Under the pieces are notes generated by a model. It worked only from the letters and a program-made list of their open reading frames with translations, did not search any database and was not told the DNA's origin. The translations under genes were made by a program, and so were the position numbers. A stretch of 64,000 nucleotides of DNA from NCBI GenBank assembly GCA_020086605.1, contig JACBWW010000045.1, forward strand, positions 2,442,269 to 2,506,268. Reading direction: 5' to 3'. The stretch comes from Lanius collurio (taxonomy: Eukaryota; Chordata; Aves; Passeriformes; Laniidae). The first letter of the stretch is position 1, and every line of letters starts with the position of its first letter. Positions 11,412 to 23,445 of this stretch are shown in pieces.

Positions 11412-14400
11412 TCACTGCATCCTGGCGGGCTGCAGGTCGGCGGGAGGAGGAGCCTGAGCCTCCAGCTCCAAAGCACCCAGCGCTCCCCGCTTCCCGAGGG
11501 GCTTCGGCACGTCCCGGCACGGCCGCGGCGGCGGCTCCAGGCCGTGGTGGGTCTGGCGCAGTGGGACCTCGTGTCTGTCCCCCCTGCACTGCGGTGACAC
11601 CTGGTCCAGCTGACTCAGGTGAGTGGCCACAGACAGCGAGCAGTCGCCCAGCCCCGCCGTGTCCCTCGTCAGGACGGCCGACTTGGGTCTCTTGTGGTGG
11701 CCCACTTTGGGGGGGCTGAGTGGGTGCCCACGGGACGGGCTCGGTGGCCCGCAGCGGGGCCGGCCACCCCACGGTTCGTCCTCTGAGGGCAACGGGACCC
11801 GAGGTCCAGCGGGGCTCCGGCTCCGCAGGCCCCCGGCTGGGCCCTCTGCCTGCTTCTTGGGGGCTTCTCCGGGGGCCGGGAGCCACGCGTTGGGGACCCC
11901 CTCGAAGATGAAGTAGGCGGGGTTGGTGTAGCCGGTGGCCGGCTCCGGGAGGCTGCGGGGGCGGCTCCTGGGAAACACAGAGAGGAAAAGGGCTCAGCAT
12001 CCCCCCGGTCTGGGGCTCCGGCAGGGCTGAGCCCACCTGGGGTACCTGAGGGACTGTGGGCACGGCTTGGGGCACATCGGGGCTTCTGCCGCCGGCTCAG
12101 CATCCTCCTCCTCGAAGCTGATCCACTCTGCAAAGATACCGCGGTCCGGCCTCACCCGACGGCCGGGGGCCAGAGGGCAGCGAGGCCCAGGGTGTCCCCT
12201 AGCCCAGAGCACCGGGAGGGCGCTGCGTGCGGCCGCCGTTACCGTAGAGCCTCTCGCGGGTGCCGCAGCGGCCCCGGGGGACCCGGACCCGCATCCAGCC
12301 GCGCACGGAGCCCGTCTCCTCGCCCCGGTGGAACAGGAAGGTCTCGAACTGCTGGGCCGTGGTGCCGATCGCTGGCCTCACGGCGAGGCAACACTCGCCT
12401 GCGGGCACAGCGTCAGCCCCCGAGGATCGGGGTCACGGGAGCCCCCCGTGTGCGGCAGCACCCGGAGCAGGGTGGGTGCCACGGTCCCTCCCGCCAAGCT
12501 CCCGCTGCCGACCTCACACCCTGTAACAGGCTGTAACCTGGGGGCTGTGCTTGGCACCACCATGCCGCCATGGTGGCCCCAGTGTCACCATCCCCATGTA
12601 CCGTAGGACTCGCAGCTCTCCACGCCCTTGATGCTGAGGAGCAGGTGCTGGTCTCCCAGGTACTCCAGGTCGGGCAGGATGGGGTTCAGCTGTGCACAGA
12701 GAGGGGGTGCTCTGGGGGGGCTGCGGCAGGGTAGGGGGCACAGGGTGGCTCTGCCCTGGGGTGTGGTGACAGCCCCAGTCCCCCTTGGGGCTCGGAGTAC
12801 ACAGCCAGTGAGAGGGATGGGGAAGAGGAGGGATAAAGCTGCTCCAGGGCTGCGCACCACAGGCAGATGCTTGGAGGACCAGCCCAGCTTGAGGAATCCA
12901 GGGATGTCACTGTTCTGGAAGGTGTTCTCCCCACTCCGCTGCACCTCTGTGGGGGACAGAGGAGGACACAGCTCCAGCCAGGCCAGCTCACCCCCCCAGC
13001 CACCCCCTGCACCTCAGGCACCCCCTCACCCTCTAGGCAGTAGGAGTGGAACTCGATGTAGCACTTGCTGCTGCTCGTGGTTTTCAGGATCACCTCGATG
13101 CTCTCCCACTCGATGCAGGCCAGCGCCTCGGGGCTGGAGCCAGGAGCTGCAGGAAGGTCCTGGCAGGTCAGAGTATGCCACGACTCACCCCAAGCTGGGC
13201 CCAGGGGGTGACAGACCCCAGCCCTTACCCTCCTTGGGCACAAACTGCGACGTCACTCCCACCTCAAAGGTGGCAAAGACAGGTGAGTGGTCACTGGTCA
13301 CAATGTCATCGGTGCAGCCTGGGTAGTGGGAGGGGCAGCTGGGGGACAGTCCCCGAGCCCCGGGGGTCCTGGGTGGCACTAGCTACCCCTGGCTGCTCTG
13401 TCCCAGGGGTCTCACTCACCATAGGAGTTACAGACCACGTGGGTCTCTGGGTGTGACTTCCACAGGATGCGGTCACACCACGAGGGGACATTGATCCGCA
13501 TCTGGAAATGGGAAAGCAGCTGGTTCAGTGGCCTCTCGGGTCTGGCTCTCCCAACCCAGCATCCCAGCACCCCAAAAAGTGAGTTCTCTCCTGCCCAGAC
13601 CCTGTTTTGGGAGGGAACAGGCTGATGGAGATGAGGGAACTGAGCATCACCAGGCAGCCCCCTCAGCACCCGGCTGTCCCTGTCCCCAGAGATGTCCTGC
13701 TTGGAGGGAGGTCTCTGGAACTCACCCCCGTGGGCTTGGACTTCTGCCACACATAGGTGTCCCGGGTGCCCCGCTCGTACCGGTACGTGGGAGGGAAGGA
13801 GATGTCACCCTCACCTGGAATCAAAACACGCAGGTGGCACAGGGGCCATGGTCCCTGCCTGTCCCCACGGGGTATCGTGGTCCCCACAGGAAGCTCACAC
13901 CGATGGCTGGCATTCCTGGCCTGGTGCATGCCAAAGTCTCCCAGGGTCTGGGCACCTCATGCAGGGCTGTGCCAGGAGAGGTAACCCCCAAGAGCTGGGG
14001 TGACACGGGGAGGGATGCGGGGACCTGGTGCCATTGTCCCAGTGGGAGGAGCAGTGCCCTTGTCCCCACACTCACTGAACCGCAGGAACACTTTGTTCTT
14101 CTCCCGCTCCAGGGTGAGCTGGTCGACAGCCAGGAGGGCTTGGAAATCCTTCTTGACTATGTGAGTGAGGATGTCCTGTGCCAGGGGAAGGGAGGGTGAT
14201 GCCTGGGGCTCCTCTCCCCATGCGTCCCCAGCCTGGCATCTGTGAGGTCCCACCTGCACGTCCATCTCCAGGCGGTAGTTGAGGTCCCCAAACCAGAAGA
14301 GGTGGGTGAAGCGCAGGGTGAGGTCAAAGCCCCCCAGACGTTTGTCCCCCAGGGCCAGGGAGTGCAGGATGTCACTGTAGTTCTGGTTACGCCTGCAGGG

Positions 14401-17400
14401 GGGATGGCAGCACCGTGTGAGCCACCCCGGGGACACCTCACCCTCATTCCGCCCCTGCCAGCTGGGTTCAGGGATGGCCCCACAGCCCCTCAAGGCACCT
14501 CCAGCACCCTGAGACACCCACCTGCCCCGGGGCAGCCCCATCCTCCCCATCCCTGCATCACCTGTGGGTCTTCTCGCTGCCAGAGGCCAGGTGGCAGTTG
14601 ACGAAGCCAAAGGAGGTCCCGTTGAAAAGGAATGAGACGCCCACAGCTCCCTTGTTCCCTGCAAGGATGTGCCACCACTGAGCTCTGGGGGGACCCGAGG
14701 TCCTGTCCTGACCCTTAGACTGTCCCCTCCCTCAGGGTCATCTCTCTGCCCCATCCCTACCCAGTGTGTTGGCGATCCCGGTCTTCACGCTGGAGGTGTG
14801 GACATGGCTGATGCGCCGCAGGTGTTCTGGCTTCACCAGCACCACGATCTTGATGCTCCACAGGCACTGCAGGGCCACCTGTGGTGGGGCAGGGGGTGAG
14901 CCTGCCTGGCCCCCATCCTGCCCCACGGCCACGGGGATGGGGCTGGACATGCAGGTAGGCCAGCAACCCATCCCTGCGCTCATGGAGTCCGTGGGGCACA
15001 GATTTGGGGTGACTTGGGGTGGGGGAGGACCTGAGGGTTGGGGTAGGAGCCATGGGGCAGCTGCTGCTGGTGCCCAGCCCCCCAGGCCTGCCAGGGCTCG
15101 GGCTGTGCCCGCTGTTACCACTCGGTAGTCGATGGCCATGAGGGTCTTGAGGGAGGCGCAGAGGAACTCGACCCACTCGCGGTCGCCCAGGGAGTTCTCC
15201 TGGGTGCCAATGACATAGATGTCGTGGGGGATGCAGGCCGTGGTCTCATCCTGCGTGTGCCCCAAGCCCCTCGAGGTCAGCCAGGAGGCCAGGGAGCGGG
15301 GTGGGGGTGTGCTGCCTGCGGGCAGGGACACGGGTCACACAGAGGGGACGTGCCAGGCTCCCGAGCTCCTCTCCAGCACAGGCCCTGCCTGTCTCCGGGA
15401 GCTGCCAGGGGTGAGAAGCATCATGCCAGCCCCATGGATCAGCCGTGGGCATCCCAGACTGCTGCTGGGATTTACAGCCCAGAACTCTCGTGGTATCCCA
15501 GCTCCTCTGTATCCCCAACACCCTCCAAGTGTGGATAATGACAGGACAGACAAAGCCCAAAGCAACCAGGCTGGCATCTTTTCCAGCCTCCTCCTCCTCC
15601 CACTGACCAGCCCAGACCTGAGGTTTCCTGGGACACCTCCCAAAACCCACCCAGGCTCACAATGAGCCACAGCAGCCTCCCTGGACAAAGGCCACCTTCT
15701 TCTGGCCCCTTACCCATGTTCCATGTCCCGACATACACTGAGATGAGCTCAGGCTCATCCAGGTTGGAGTGCTGGATCTTCATCAGCTGCAGCAGCTGGC
15801 AAAAGGCCTCTCGTTTCTGTGGGGTGGTGAGGGTGTTTTAGGGAGACGGGAGGCACAGCACCCCAGGATCAGGTGAACATCACCCCCAGGCATAGGAACC
15901 AGCTTGCAGGGGTGGTCTCAGCCCTGAGACCACTGATTTCCTGTTTCCCACATTCCCAAGGGCCCCATATTCCCCCAGGACATGCCATGGGCACGGCCAC
16001 TGCCACTCACCCGTGCGCTGGGGAAGATGAAGTCCCTGCTCAGGCTCTTCTGGTTGTCACGGGCACACATCAGCCTCACTTTGCTCTGCACACTCTGGTA
16101 CTTGATCAGCTGCAGGACTGAAGAGGGCCAGGGGGTCAGGGGGGTGGTGGTGGCCCCCACCTCCCACAACAGGCCAATGTGAGACAGGGGCTTGGGGTGT
16201 GACAGGGCATGTGGCCCATCCCTGTGGCATCAGGCCTGTGCAGGGAACTCTACAGCCCCCAAAATCCCACTGGCAGCTGGCAGGGGTGCAGCAGCCCCTT
16301 ACTTTTATCCTGTGGGATCACCTCCTCCGGAGAGCCGCTGCCCCGCTTGGTGATGGTCACTGTCCCCGACTCCACATCCACGGTCAGGGCCACACGCTGG
16401 GACTTCCCCATCTTCACCTGCACACAGGGACAGGGCTCCGGAGTTGTCCCCACAGCTGCCCTGCCCAGCAATGAATTCAGTGAATTCCCACTGTGTCCCC
16501 AGCCTCACCTCGAAGTTCTGCACGGCCAGGGGCCTGGCAGCTGGTGGGGGGGCCACGGCCACGCTGGGCAGAGCCAGGTTGTGCCTTGTCACCGTCTCCT
16601 GCAGCGACTTCAGCACCTGCCAGAGAGATGGGCACTGTGCTGGGGGCACTGGGCCAGCAGGGAGCCCTGGGCTGTGCTGCCGCCAGAGCTCGGTTTGACA
16701 GAGGGATTAATTCAGGGGAGGGGTAGCTGTGCCTCCAACGTGGGGTCAGGCACCTTCTTCTCCAATGAAGAGAGGAGGTGGTTGACAGTGGAGATCTTGT
16801 TGAGGAGCAGCTCCAGGTCTGGATCGCTGCTCAGGAAGCCCTGCGGGAGAGGATGGATGTTTCTGGAGCAGCACAGCGGCACTGGACCTGTGGATTCCTC
16901 GCTGTGGGTCTGGCCTGCTGCACAAGATGTGGAGGTCCCTGGGGTCTGTGGGGGCACTCACCTGCTCCCTGGCCGGGCTGCGAGGAGACACAGGGGGGTC
17001 GAACACCTTGGCCAGGGTCTCCAGACCCGCCAGCGTAAAGTCGATCTCACTGCAGAGGAGGAGAGGCGGTGTGGGCGTTTCCGTGCCTTGACGAGACACT
17101 CATTCACCGAAAGGGGACGGGGACAAGGTGGGTGGCTCCGGGGGATGTCCCAGCTCCAGCCCCACTGTCCCCAGGCCACTGACCTGTGCAGTGCCCGGCA
17201 GGCAGTGGCGAGTGCGGTGCTGAGGTGCCGCAGCTGCGGGTGCCCGTGGCACAGAGCCTGCAGGTCCAGCTGCACGTGGTGGGTCAGGTACTCCGCCATG
17301 AAGCCCATGAAGTCACTGGCCGGGCTGGGAGAGAGGAGGACATAAAGATCGCCCCCGGGCCTACCCATCCCACCGCCCAGAGCGGGCAGGGGTGCGTTAC

Positions 17401-19432
17401 CTGCTGTGGACCTGCTCCTGCAGCCTCTGGTGCAGCTGCTGCGGGATGTGGGTCCGGCCGGAGGAGGGAGCCCCGGAACAGGGCACCGTGTGCCCCCAGC
17501 CTCGAGCATCCTCCCCGTCTGTGGGCAGAGTCACCAGGTCAGCGGGATCCTCCCCTCTCCCAGCCTGGCACAGCCCCCGGCCCCTCCCCGGCTCACCCGA
17601 GTCCACGTCCGGCCTCGCCCGGTGCACGGGGTGCAGCAGGGGGGTTACCAGCCCGTTGTTGGGGTGCTGGTAGGCACCGATCAGGTCGGAGAGGGTGCGG
17701 AAACACTTGGCTTGGATGCCCTGGATGGTCTGGGAAGGCAGAGCAGGGGAAGCACCATCACATCCCCTTCTTTGCCAAGGGCAGCCGCAGCCTGCCGTGT
17801 GTAAGGCGTCTGTCCCCCAAAATCTGCCCGTGGTGAGCTGGAAGTGCCAGTTCAACACAGGACCCGTGGGGTGAGGAGCATGGGGACATCAGCCTCCTTC
17901 AGCAGACAGGCATTCTTCCTGTGGACACCCGGGATGCTCTTTGAGGGGGCAGAAAGGGCAGCGACAGAGCGCTGGGGACCAGGAGAAACCCTGAGGGAAC
18001 TTCGAGGAGGGGAAGGGAGGCCAGGACAGACCCCTGGGGACAGGCTATGATGGAGTCAGTGGCAGGAAGGAACAGCGTCAGGGTGCTTTGTGCTGTCGGC
18101 AGGCAGCCTCCGACGGCCTCCAGCCGAAGAGCCCTCATCCTGCCGCTCATGCGGAAAACAAACCACAGGCTGCTGGCACCGCACCGGGGAGGGGGACGAG
18201 CACCCCGGGCCCTCCACAGCTGCATCCTGCCCACGCCCAGCTCCAAGGCACCGCCCAGGGCCGGAGGTGCACCCCCCCCCTGCACCCACCTGCACGGAGA
18301 GCAGGCCCTCGTCATCGGGGAGGATGCGGTAGGTGTAGACGTGCCTCTGGAACCTGGAAAGAGCAGGTGAGGGGCCCCCGCCCGCTGCCCACGGCACCGT
18401 GGCAGGGCTGGGGCCCGGCCCTGAGGCAAACACCCCATGCCCTCGGCAGAGAGAGGAACTGAGCGTGTTTTCAGAAATAAATCATCACCCTCAGCTCGGG
18501 GTCTGTGGGAGGATATGCAGTGGCCCCTGCTTCCAAACAGCATGGGACAGCCGTGACTCCAGCAGCACTCACTGGGGTACCCCCAGAGCCGTGGCTCCGT
18601 GGCTTTTGGCCAGACAGAGCCCTTGCCGTGCTGCCTGTGGGACCCCTGCACATCCCTGCCCGTGCCACCATCCTGTGCCACCAACCTGAACTCTGGCTAG
18701 TGCCCCACATTCCCGGTGCCCTTTGGCACCACGTATTTACAATTTGTCCCACAAAAAGGGCCAGGCCAGTGAAGGAAAGGAGATGCATCGTGCCAAACCT
18801 GCCCACGCAGACATGTGACAAGCAGGCAGGAAGGGGGCAGAGCAGGAAGGGTGCAGGCAGCAGGAAGGGTGCAGGCAGCAGTGCTCTCAGGGGCTGCACA
18901 CCTGGTTCCAGCAGCAGGCATGGCAAGAGGCCCCATACAGGGGGTTGTAGCCCCAAAGCCCCAGCATGGGAGATGCTCACAGGCCAGCAGGCAGCTCCAA
19001 ACAGCTCAGTGTGCCCTGGATTTGGGGTGATGCATTCAGCAGCCACGGTGCTTGGCAGGGCTGCGGGCCCAACCTTCATTCTGCTCCCAAGGACACAGGG
19101 TTCTCCCCTGGCCTGAGCGGGGGATCACTCAAAACCCCGGCGCCAGAGAGCTGCCACCCCGCTCACCCCACTGGCATCCCTGCAGACGGCTCTTCCATGA
19201 GGTTTTGGCAGTGCCTGGAGCAGGCAGAGGCACAGAGGGAGGCAGGCAGGGGACAAGAGATGGAAGCCACACACGGAGGCAGGGCAGGGACTCACAGGAG
19301 GCACAGGGCGTATGCCCCCTTCACCGACTCGCTGTCGCGCACCAGGAAGGAGCCGTCCCGCCCGGCCTTGGCCAGCAGCCCCTCGGCCACCACCTGGCTG
19401 ATGTCGCGGTGGTACCATCCTGCCGCTGCCAT
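11412..19432 (-). CDS. SHIP-family SH2-domain inositol 5-phosphatase, INPPL1 (SHIP2)-like paralogue, complete
   Basis: Twenty-five coding exons in transcript order: 19296-19432, 18290-18353, 17597-17729, 17401-17518, 17184-17324, 16962-17049, 16754-16840, 16509-16616, 16303-16417, 16011-16117, 15714-15816, 15119-15315, 14761-14878, 14562-14658, 14254-14392, 14076-14175, 13726-13814, 13420-13501, 13229-13318, 13030-13146, 12858-12946, 12602-12689, 12243-12398, 12046-12127, 11412-11967. Sum 3201 nt, 1066 aa, no stop or frameshift. Expected role: removing the 5-phosphate of PI(3,4,5)P3 at the membrane. Seen: SH2 domain at 5-110 (GWYHRDIS, GRDGSFLVRDSES, HVYTYRILPDDEG); catalytic domain at about 390-705 with YVGTWNMG, RFTHLFWFGDLNYR (565-578), PSWCDRILWKS and TSDHSPVFATFEVG; C2-like region to about 860; NPAY at about 897-900. 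Sequence is nearer SHIP2 than SHIP1, but there is no C-terminal SAM domain, unlike SHIP2. The start lies just before the SH2 domain, as in SHIP1. I know of no SHIP gene at this place in human Xq13. Confidence 0.9.
18838..18880. repeat. Short tandem repeat gcaggaagggtgcag
   Basis: About two and a half copies of an 18-bp unit (gcaggaagggtgcaggca) lie in the first intron of the SHIP-like gene. Confidence 0.7.
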
Positions 19433-19949
19433 CCTGCTGCGCCGTGTCCCCGCCCCAGCCCCACATCCAGCTCAGCAGGGGCTGCTGGCAGTCACAGGGG
19501 CTGTTGGGGCGGGTAAAGGACGGGATGGCGTGGGGACACCGAGCCCGTGGTACCCGAACGCGGTGCTGGCTGCAGGTCCCGGCGAGTGACAGGGAGCCAC
19601 CGAGGTGATGCTCATAGGGACGGGGTACCCTGCGGCCAGGCAGAGTGGCAGGAGCACCAGGGGGGCAGCTGGGGGGTCTGGATGATCCTCATCACGGAGG
19701 CTCCAGCCTGCAGGGAACACGGAGGTGGATCAGCGAGCGGATCCTTCCTGCGGGGGGACACCGGAAAGGTGGCCATGGGCCACCATCCTGCCGTGGTGCA
19801 CGGCGAGGACAGGCCACGCAGGTGGCACCCAGGGGTCCGACTTCACCCGACACACTCACCGTCCCTCACAGACGCCGTGCGGGGCTCCCGTGGCCCTTGT
19901 GGGGTGCTGTGGGCAGAGAGCTGAGATTTTGGGGTTCAGCCGAGCGGGA

Positions 19950-20310
19950 GCGGAGCGCTGATGCTGCCGGGCTTTCCCCGGTGGGTCACGCCGGCCCCCT
20001 GCCCGCCACGCTGCCCACCTGGGCGGCAGCTCGGGGTCACGCAGTGCCCACCGCGATGCCCTCGCTCCCCGTCCCACGGGCCGGGCTCCCCCGCTCGGTG
20101 CTGCTCGCTCGGCACCGCGGCTGCCGCGCTCTTCCTCCTTCCGTGCGCCCAGCTCTCCCCAGCCCCGGGAGCAGCCTCCTCGCTCCTCCTCCAGCCCCGC
20201 TACCGGGGCAAGGCAGTGGCCACGAGGGCTCGGCACGGCGGGGACAGCGGAGCCGCTCCCGGAGCGCGCTTCGCCTCCAGCAGCTCCCGCTGCTCTCCTT
20301 CCGCGGGACC
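19950..20310 (-). promoter_or_regulatory. CpG-rich probable promoter/first-exon region of the SHIP-like gene
   Basis: Dense in CG dinucleotides (gcgggagcggagcgc, ccgcgatgccctcgc) compared with flanks, and 500-900 bases upstream of the start codon. A non-coding first exon is likely here, but I cannot fix its ends. Confidence 0.5.
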
Positions 20311-21256
20311 GAGGGATGGGCAGATCCCTGGGACAAGGGACTGCCAGTGGTGCAGGATGGCAGAAAGCCCCTGAAATGTGTTTGGGGCGGTGGGCATGGG
20401 TTGGGCTGCCCACTCCTGGGGACCTGCTGCCCGCGTTGGGGCCGAGCTCTGGCCTTGGCAGAGAGAGACAAAGCTGCTGCGGGCACCCACAGTGGCACTC
20501 ATGTCACCCCACCTGTATGTGCCCTGCCTGCAGGTGGGAGGGAATTGGGGCATCCGGGAAGGGGTCGGGAAGGAGGGAGACTTTTCCCCGCAGGACAGGG
20601 TTCGGACAGCATCGCAGCTCCTGTGTGCAGCCGCAGAGGTTTTTACTCCTCGTGGCCGGGCAGGAGCGAGGGCCACACGCATGCGGTGGCTCGAGCCGCC
20701 AGGGTGATTAACAGCAATTAATTACAGATGAGCAGCAGCCACTGTTTTCTGTCCAAGTGCCTGGCAGCTCCAGGGGGATAGAGATTCTGCAGGATCAGAT
20801 TCCTGCTGGAGGAGGAGGAGGATGGAGCCAAGCCATGCTCCTGGCTGTCCACCACCCTTGGCACCCCTGCACATCCCTGCAGCCCTGGGCCAATGCAAAG
20901 GGACTGTGCCCCCCACCTCCTGCCCAGCCCATCAGCACTGATGTGCCAAAACCCACTGTGAGGCTTCCTCCTGGGTTCCCAGCCTCGAGAGGAACCTGTG
21001 GCCGGGCCTGTGAGAAGTGGGACCACCCGCTTGATTTTGGGCTGGTGGTTCTGGTCACACAGCAGCAGGTGAAACTCTGCCCAGCACCTGCCATGGGGAT
21101 ACACAGAGGTGGCAGCTTTGTGTGGGGCTGGAGACCCCCATCCTGCTGGATCCCCAGTCCCACCAGTGCTGCTTGCTCCTGTTGCTTAACAGCACGGCAG
21201 TAATTCCTGGCAGGTGCGGAGTAGCCTGTCTCCCGATTAATGCCTTCCACGCCGCT

Positions 21257-22038
21257 TAATCCGGATCAGGGGAGGAAGCCTTGGAGCTCTGAGGGGCTTT
21301 GGGAAATCAGCAGTGCCTGCTGTGAGTGTTTATGTAAGGTGGCTGCGGTGTGCAGTGCCAGGGGCGGAGCTGGGACTGTGCCAGAGGCACCTGGGAGCTG
21401 TGCCAGCACCTGGGCACCGGTGAGGTTGGGAGGGCAATGTGGGTTCACTGGGGCCAGGCTGCTGAGGGGCTCTGGCTGCACTGAGGCTCCCTCCAGCCCC
21501 ATGGCCCTTCCCTGGGACAGCAGGACGCTCCAGGGCACTGTCCCTTGGCACAGAAGTATGAAGCCAGGCCCCCCACACTACACCAGCCCCATGTCCACTG
21601 GTGTCCTGCTCCTCTGGAACTGGCTCTTTGAGCTGTGCTTCACAGTGTGTGGACCTGGAGGGATGGTGGGATGAGGAGATGAGAGGAACCTTCAGCCATT
21701 CATTGCACAGGAAAAAGGAAGAAGGCCTCTTTCATTTCCCCATTATTTTGGACCACTCTTCCTTCCGCAGTGCTTGGTTTGGAGCATGGCATGAACGTGG
21801 GAAGGGATGTGGGCTCTGACCATGTCCCCACTGTTTTGGAGAGGGGAATTATCTGGTCCTCATCTTGGACAGGGCTGAATCCACCCAGTTTGGATTAGGC
21901 TGAGCTGAAGGGGCCCATGACAGGCCCTGCTCTCCATCCTCACCACACTGTGCAGACCTTGCAGAGCCGGTGAGTGGCCCCAGTCACAGGGCTCTCATTA
22001 AGAGCATAATGAAGAGCCACAAACAAAGCTCAGGATTA
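21257..22038. promoter_or_regulatory. Candidate CRX/OTX-type motif cluster upstream of ARR3
   Basis: Exact TAATCC at 21257-21262 and GGATTA at 21892-21897 and 22033-22038, with looser TAATC motifs near 22184 and 22746. CRX and OTX2 bind this core and drive photoreceptor genes, and ARR3 is cone-specific in known species. This is inference from short motifs only. Confidence 0.35.
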
Positions 22039-23284
22039 GATGCCCTGGGCACAGTGCTGGGGGCCCTGGCCAGGCTGAGGGTGTCCAGGTGGGGCTGCCT
22101 CCTCCTCCTCCTCCTCTTTCACTCGCCAGGGTGAAGGTCACAGTTCACGTGTCCCCCTGACTGTGGCAGAAATAGGGCCTGTTAATCTGGAGCCTAAGCA
22201 GCTCTCCTGTGTGCAATTAAAGAGATCACAGGTCATGGCCCCGGGGAACGTGTGCTGGCAGCTAAAGCCCTGGCAGTGGGCTGCTGGGGCTGGCATGCCA
22301 GGGTGGCTCCCAGTGGCCATGGGGGAGCAGGTGAGCTGTGTCTGGGGGGAGTTGGTACCCAGGTGATAAAGGCTGTTGAGCTGATGCAGGGTCCTGGGAG
22401 GAGGCACAGCTCCTAGCAGGGATATCCTGATCCTGGTGCTCTGCTCTGGGGGCTGAGCCAGAACCAAACACAGCCCCAAAAGAAGGGCTTGAGGGATGGT
22501 GGGGGTGAGGAGGATGAGTGGGGCTTTGCTGGAGCAGTTTGTAGCTGCCCTGGGCTGTCGTTTTGCTCCATCCCTAGAGCCAGTCCCACAGCCATTCCCA
22601 TGGGAGGGGTATCCCACACAATGGCTGTGGCTGAGACAGGTTTGCAGTGGGAATTCTGCTTGCCTGGCAGCCACAAGGTAGAGCCACTCTGGGCTTTCCA
22701 CAGTCTTCTCTCTGCAGCAGCAAACCTGGAGTTAATGATGCGCTAATCGGGTCAGGCCAGGCCAGCCTGGGAGTTATGAAATGATGCTGGGCTGGGCAGG
22801 CTGCGCTGGGGACAGTGTCTGTGGCAGTTCTGTGTCCCACCCCCAGGGGTGGCTGGTCCTTCCCTCATGGTTCAGGGGGGTTGAATCCTGCCTTCACCCC
22901 ATCATCTTGTAGGGTGGGTGTCCTGTGTGCCCTGGGCCACAGCAGGTCACCTCTAGGTGACTGACCACAGTCATTGGCCGTGCAGGAAGCTGCTTGTGCC
23001 TCCATCCATCTGTTCTCCAGCCAGGAAGGTGTGTGAGGGAGGGAGAACTCCAGGCTGGTCCCTTCTTCCCTGCCATCTCCATCCAACCCCAGGCCCAGGC
23101 CCAGCCCATCTCCCCTTGCCATGGGAGCAGCTGCAGAGAGCCCCTGTGGGAATCCACACCCCTTCCCACCAGGAGCAGAGCTTCCACCTCAATTACCATC
23201 ACCTTGCTCCTAAGCCTGCTTTGCCAATCCCCCTAAGCTGCTTTCCCAGGGCTCCAACAAGAGATGTATTTATAGCCCACTCTT

Positions 23285-23445
23285 ACTCATGAAGCGTCTC
23301 CCCAATTAATCAACTAATAGGATTCTTCCCGCAAGTCCCTCTCCCACGGAGCCCTCACACACAGACACACCCGCCCTGCAGCCCTGGCCAGGCCTGAGTG
23401 GGCGAGATCAGATGCCAGGGGAGGGACAGCCTGGGGGGATATAAG
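23285..23445 (+). promoter_or_regulatory. ARR3 core promoter with TATA box
   Basis: TATAAG at 23440-23445 (ggatataagcagc) lies about 30 bases before a probable start site, and a non-coding first exon ends at the donor 23543 (gggtgagtg). A TAAT-rich stretch at 23304-23322 (aattaatcaactaatagg) stands 120-135 bases upstream of the TATA box and is a plausible homeodomain site group for photoreceptor expression. Confidence 0.55.

Larger units (their letters stand above)
19433..23430. other. Intergenic region between the SHIP-like gene and ARR3 (divergent pair)
   Basis: The two genes diverge, so both upstream regions lie here. The first 900 bases are the 5' UTR and promoter side of the SHIP-like gene, with a CpG-rich patch. 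From about 20.7 kb onward it is less CpG-rich and holds TAATCC/GGATTA-type motifs facing ARR3. No exon was recognised. Confidence 0.55.

Noticed and set aside
11412..19432. The phosphatase as INPP5D (SHIP1)
   Set aside because: Catalytic and C2 segments such as FGDLNYRLEMD, RILWKSHPETHVVCNSYG and the NPAY neighbourhood FEGVPN match SHIP2 much better than SHIP1.
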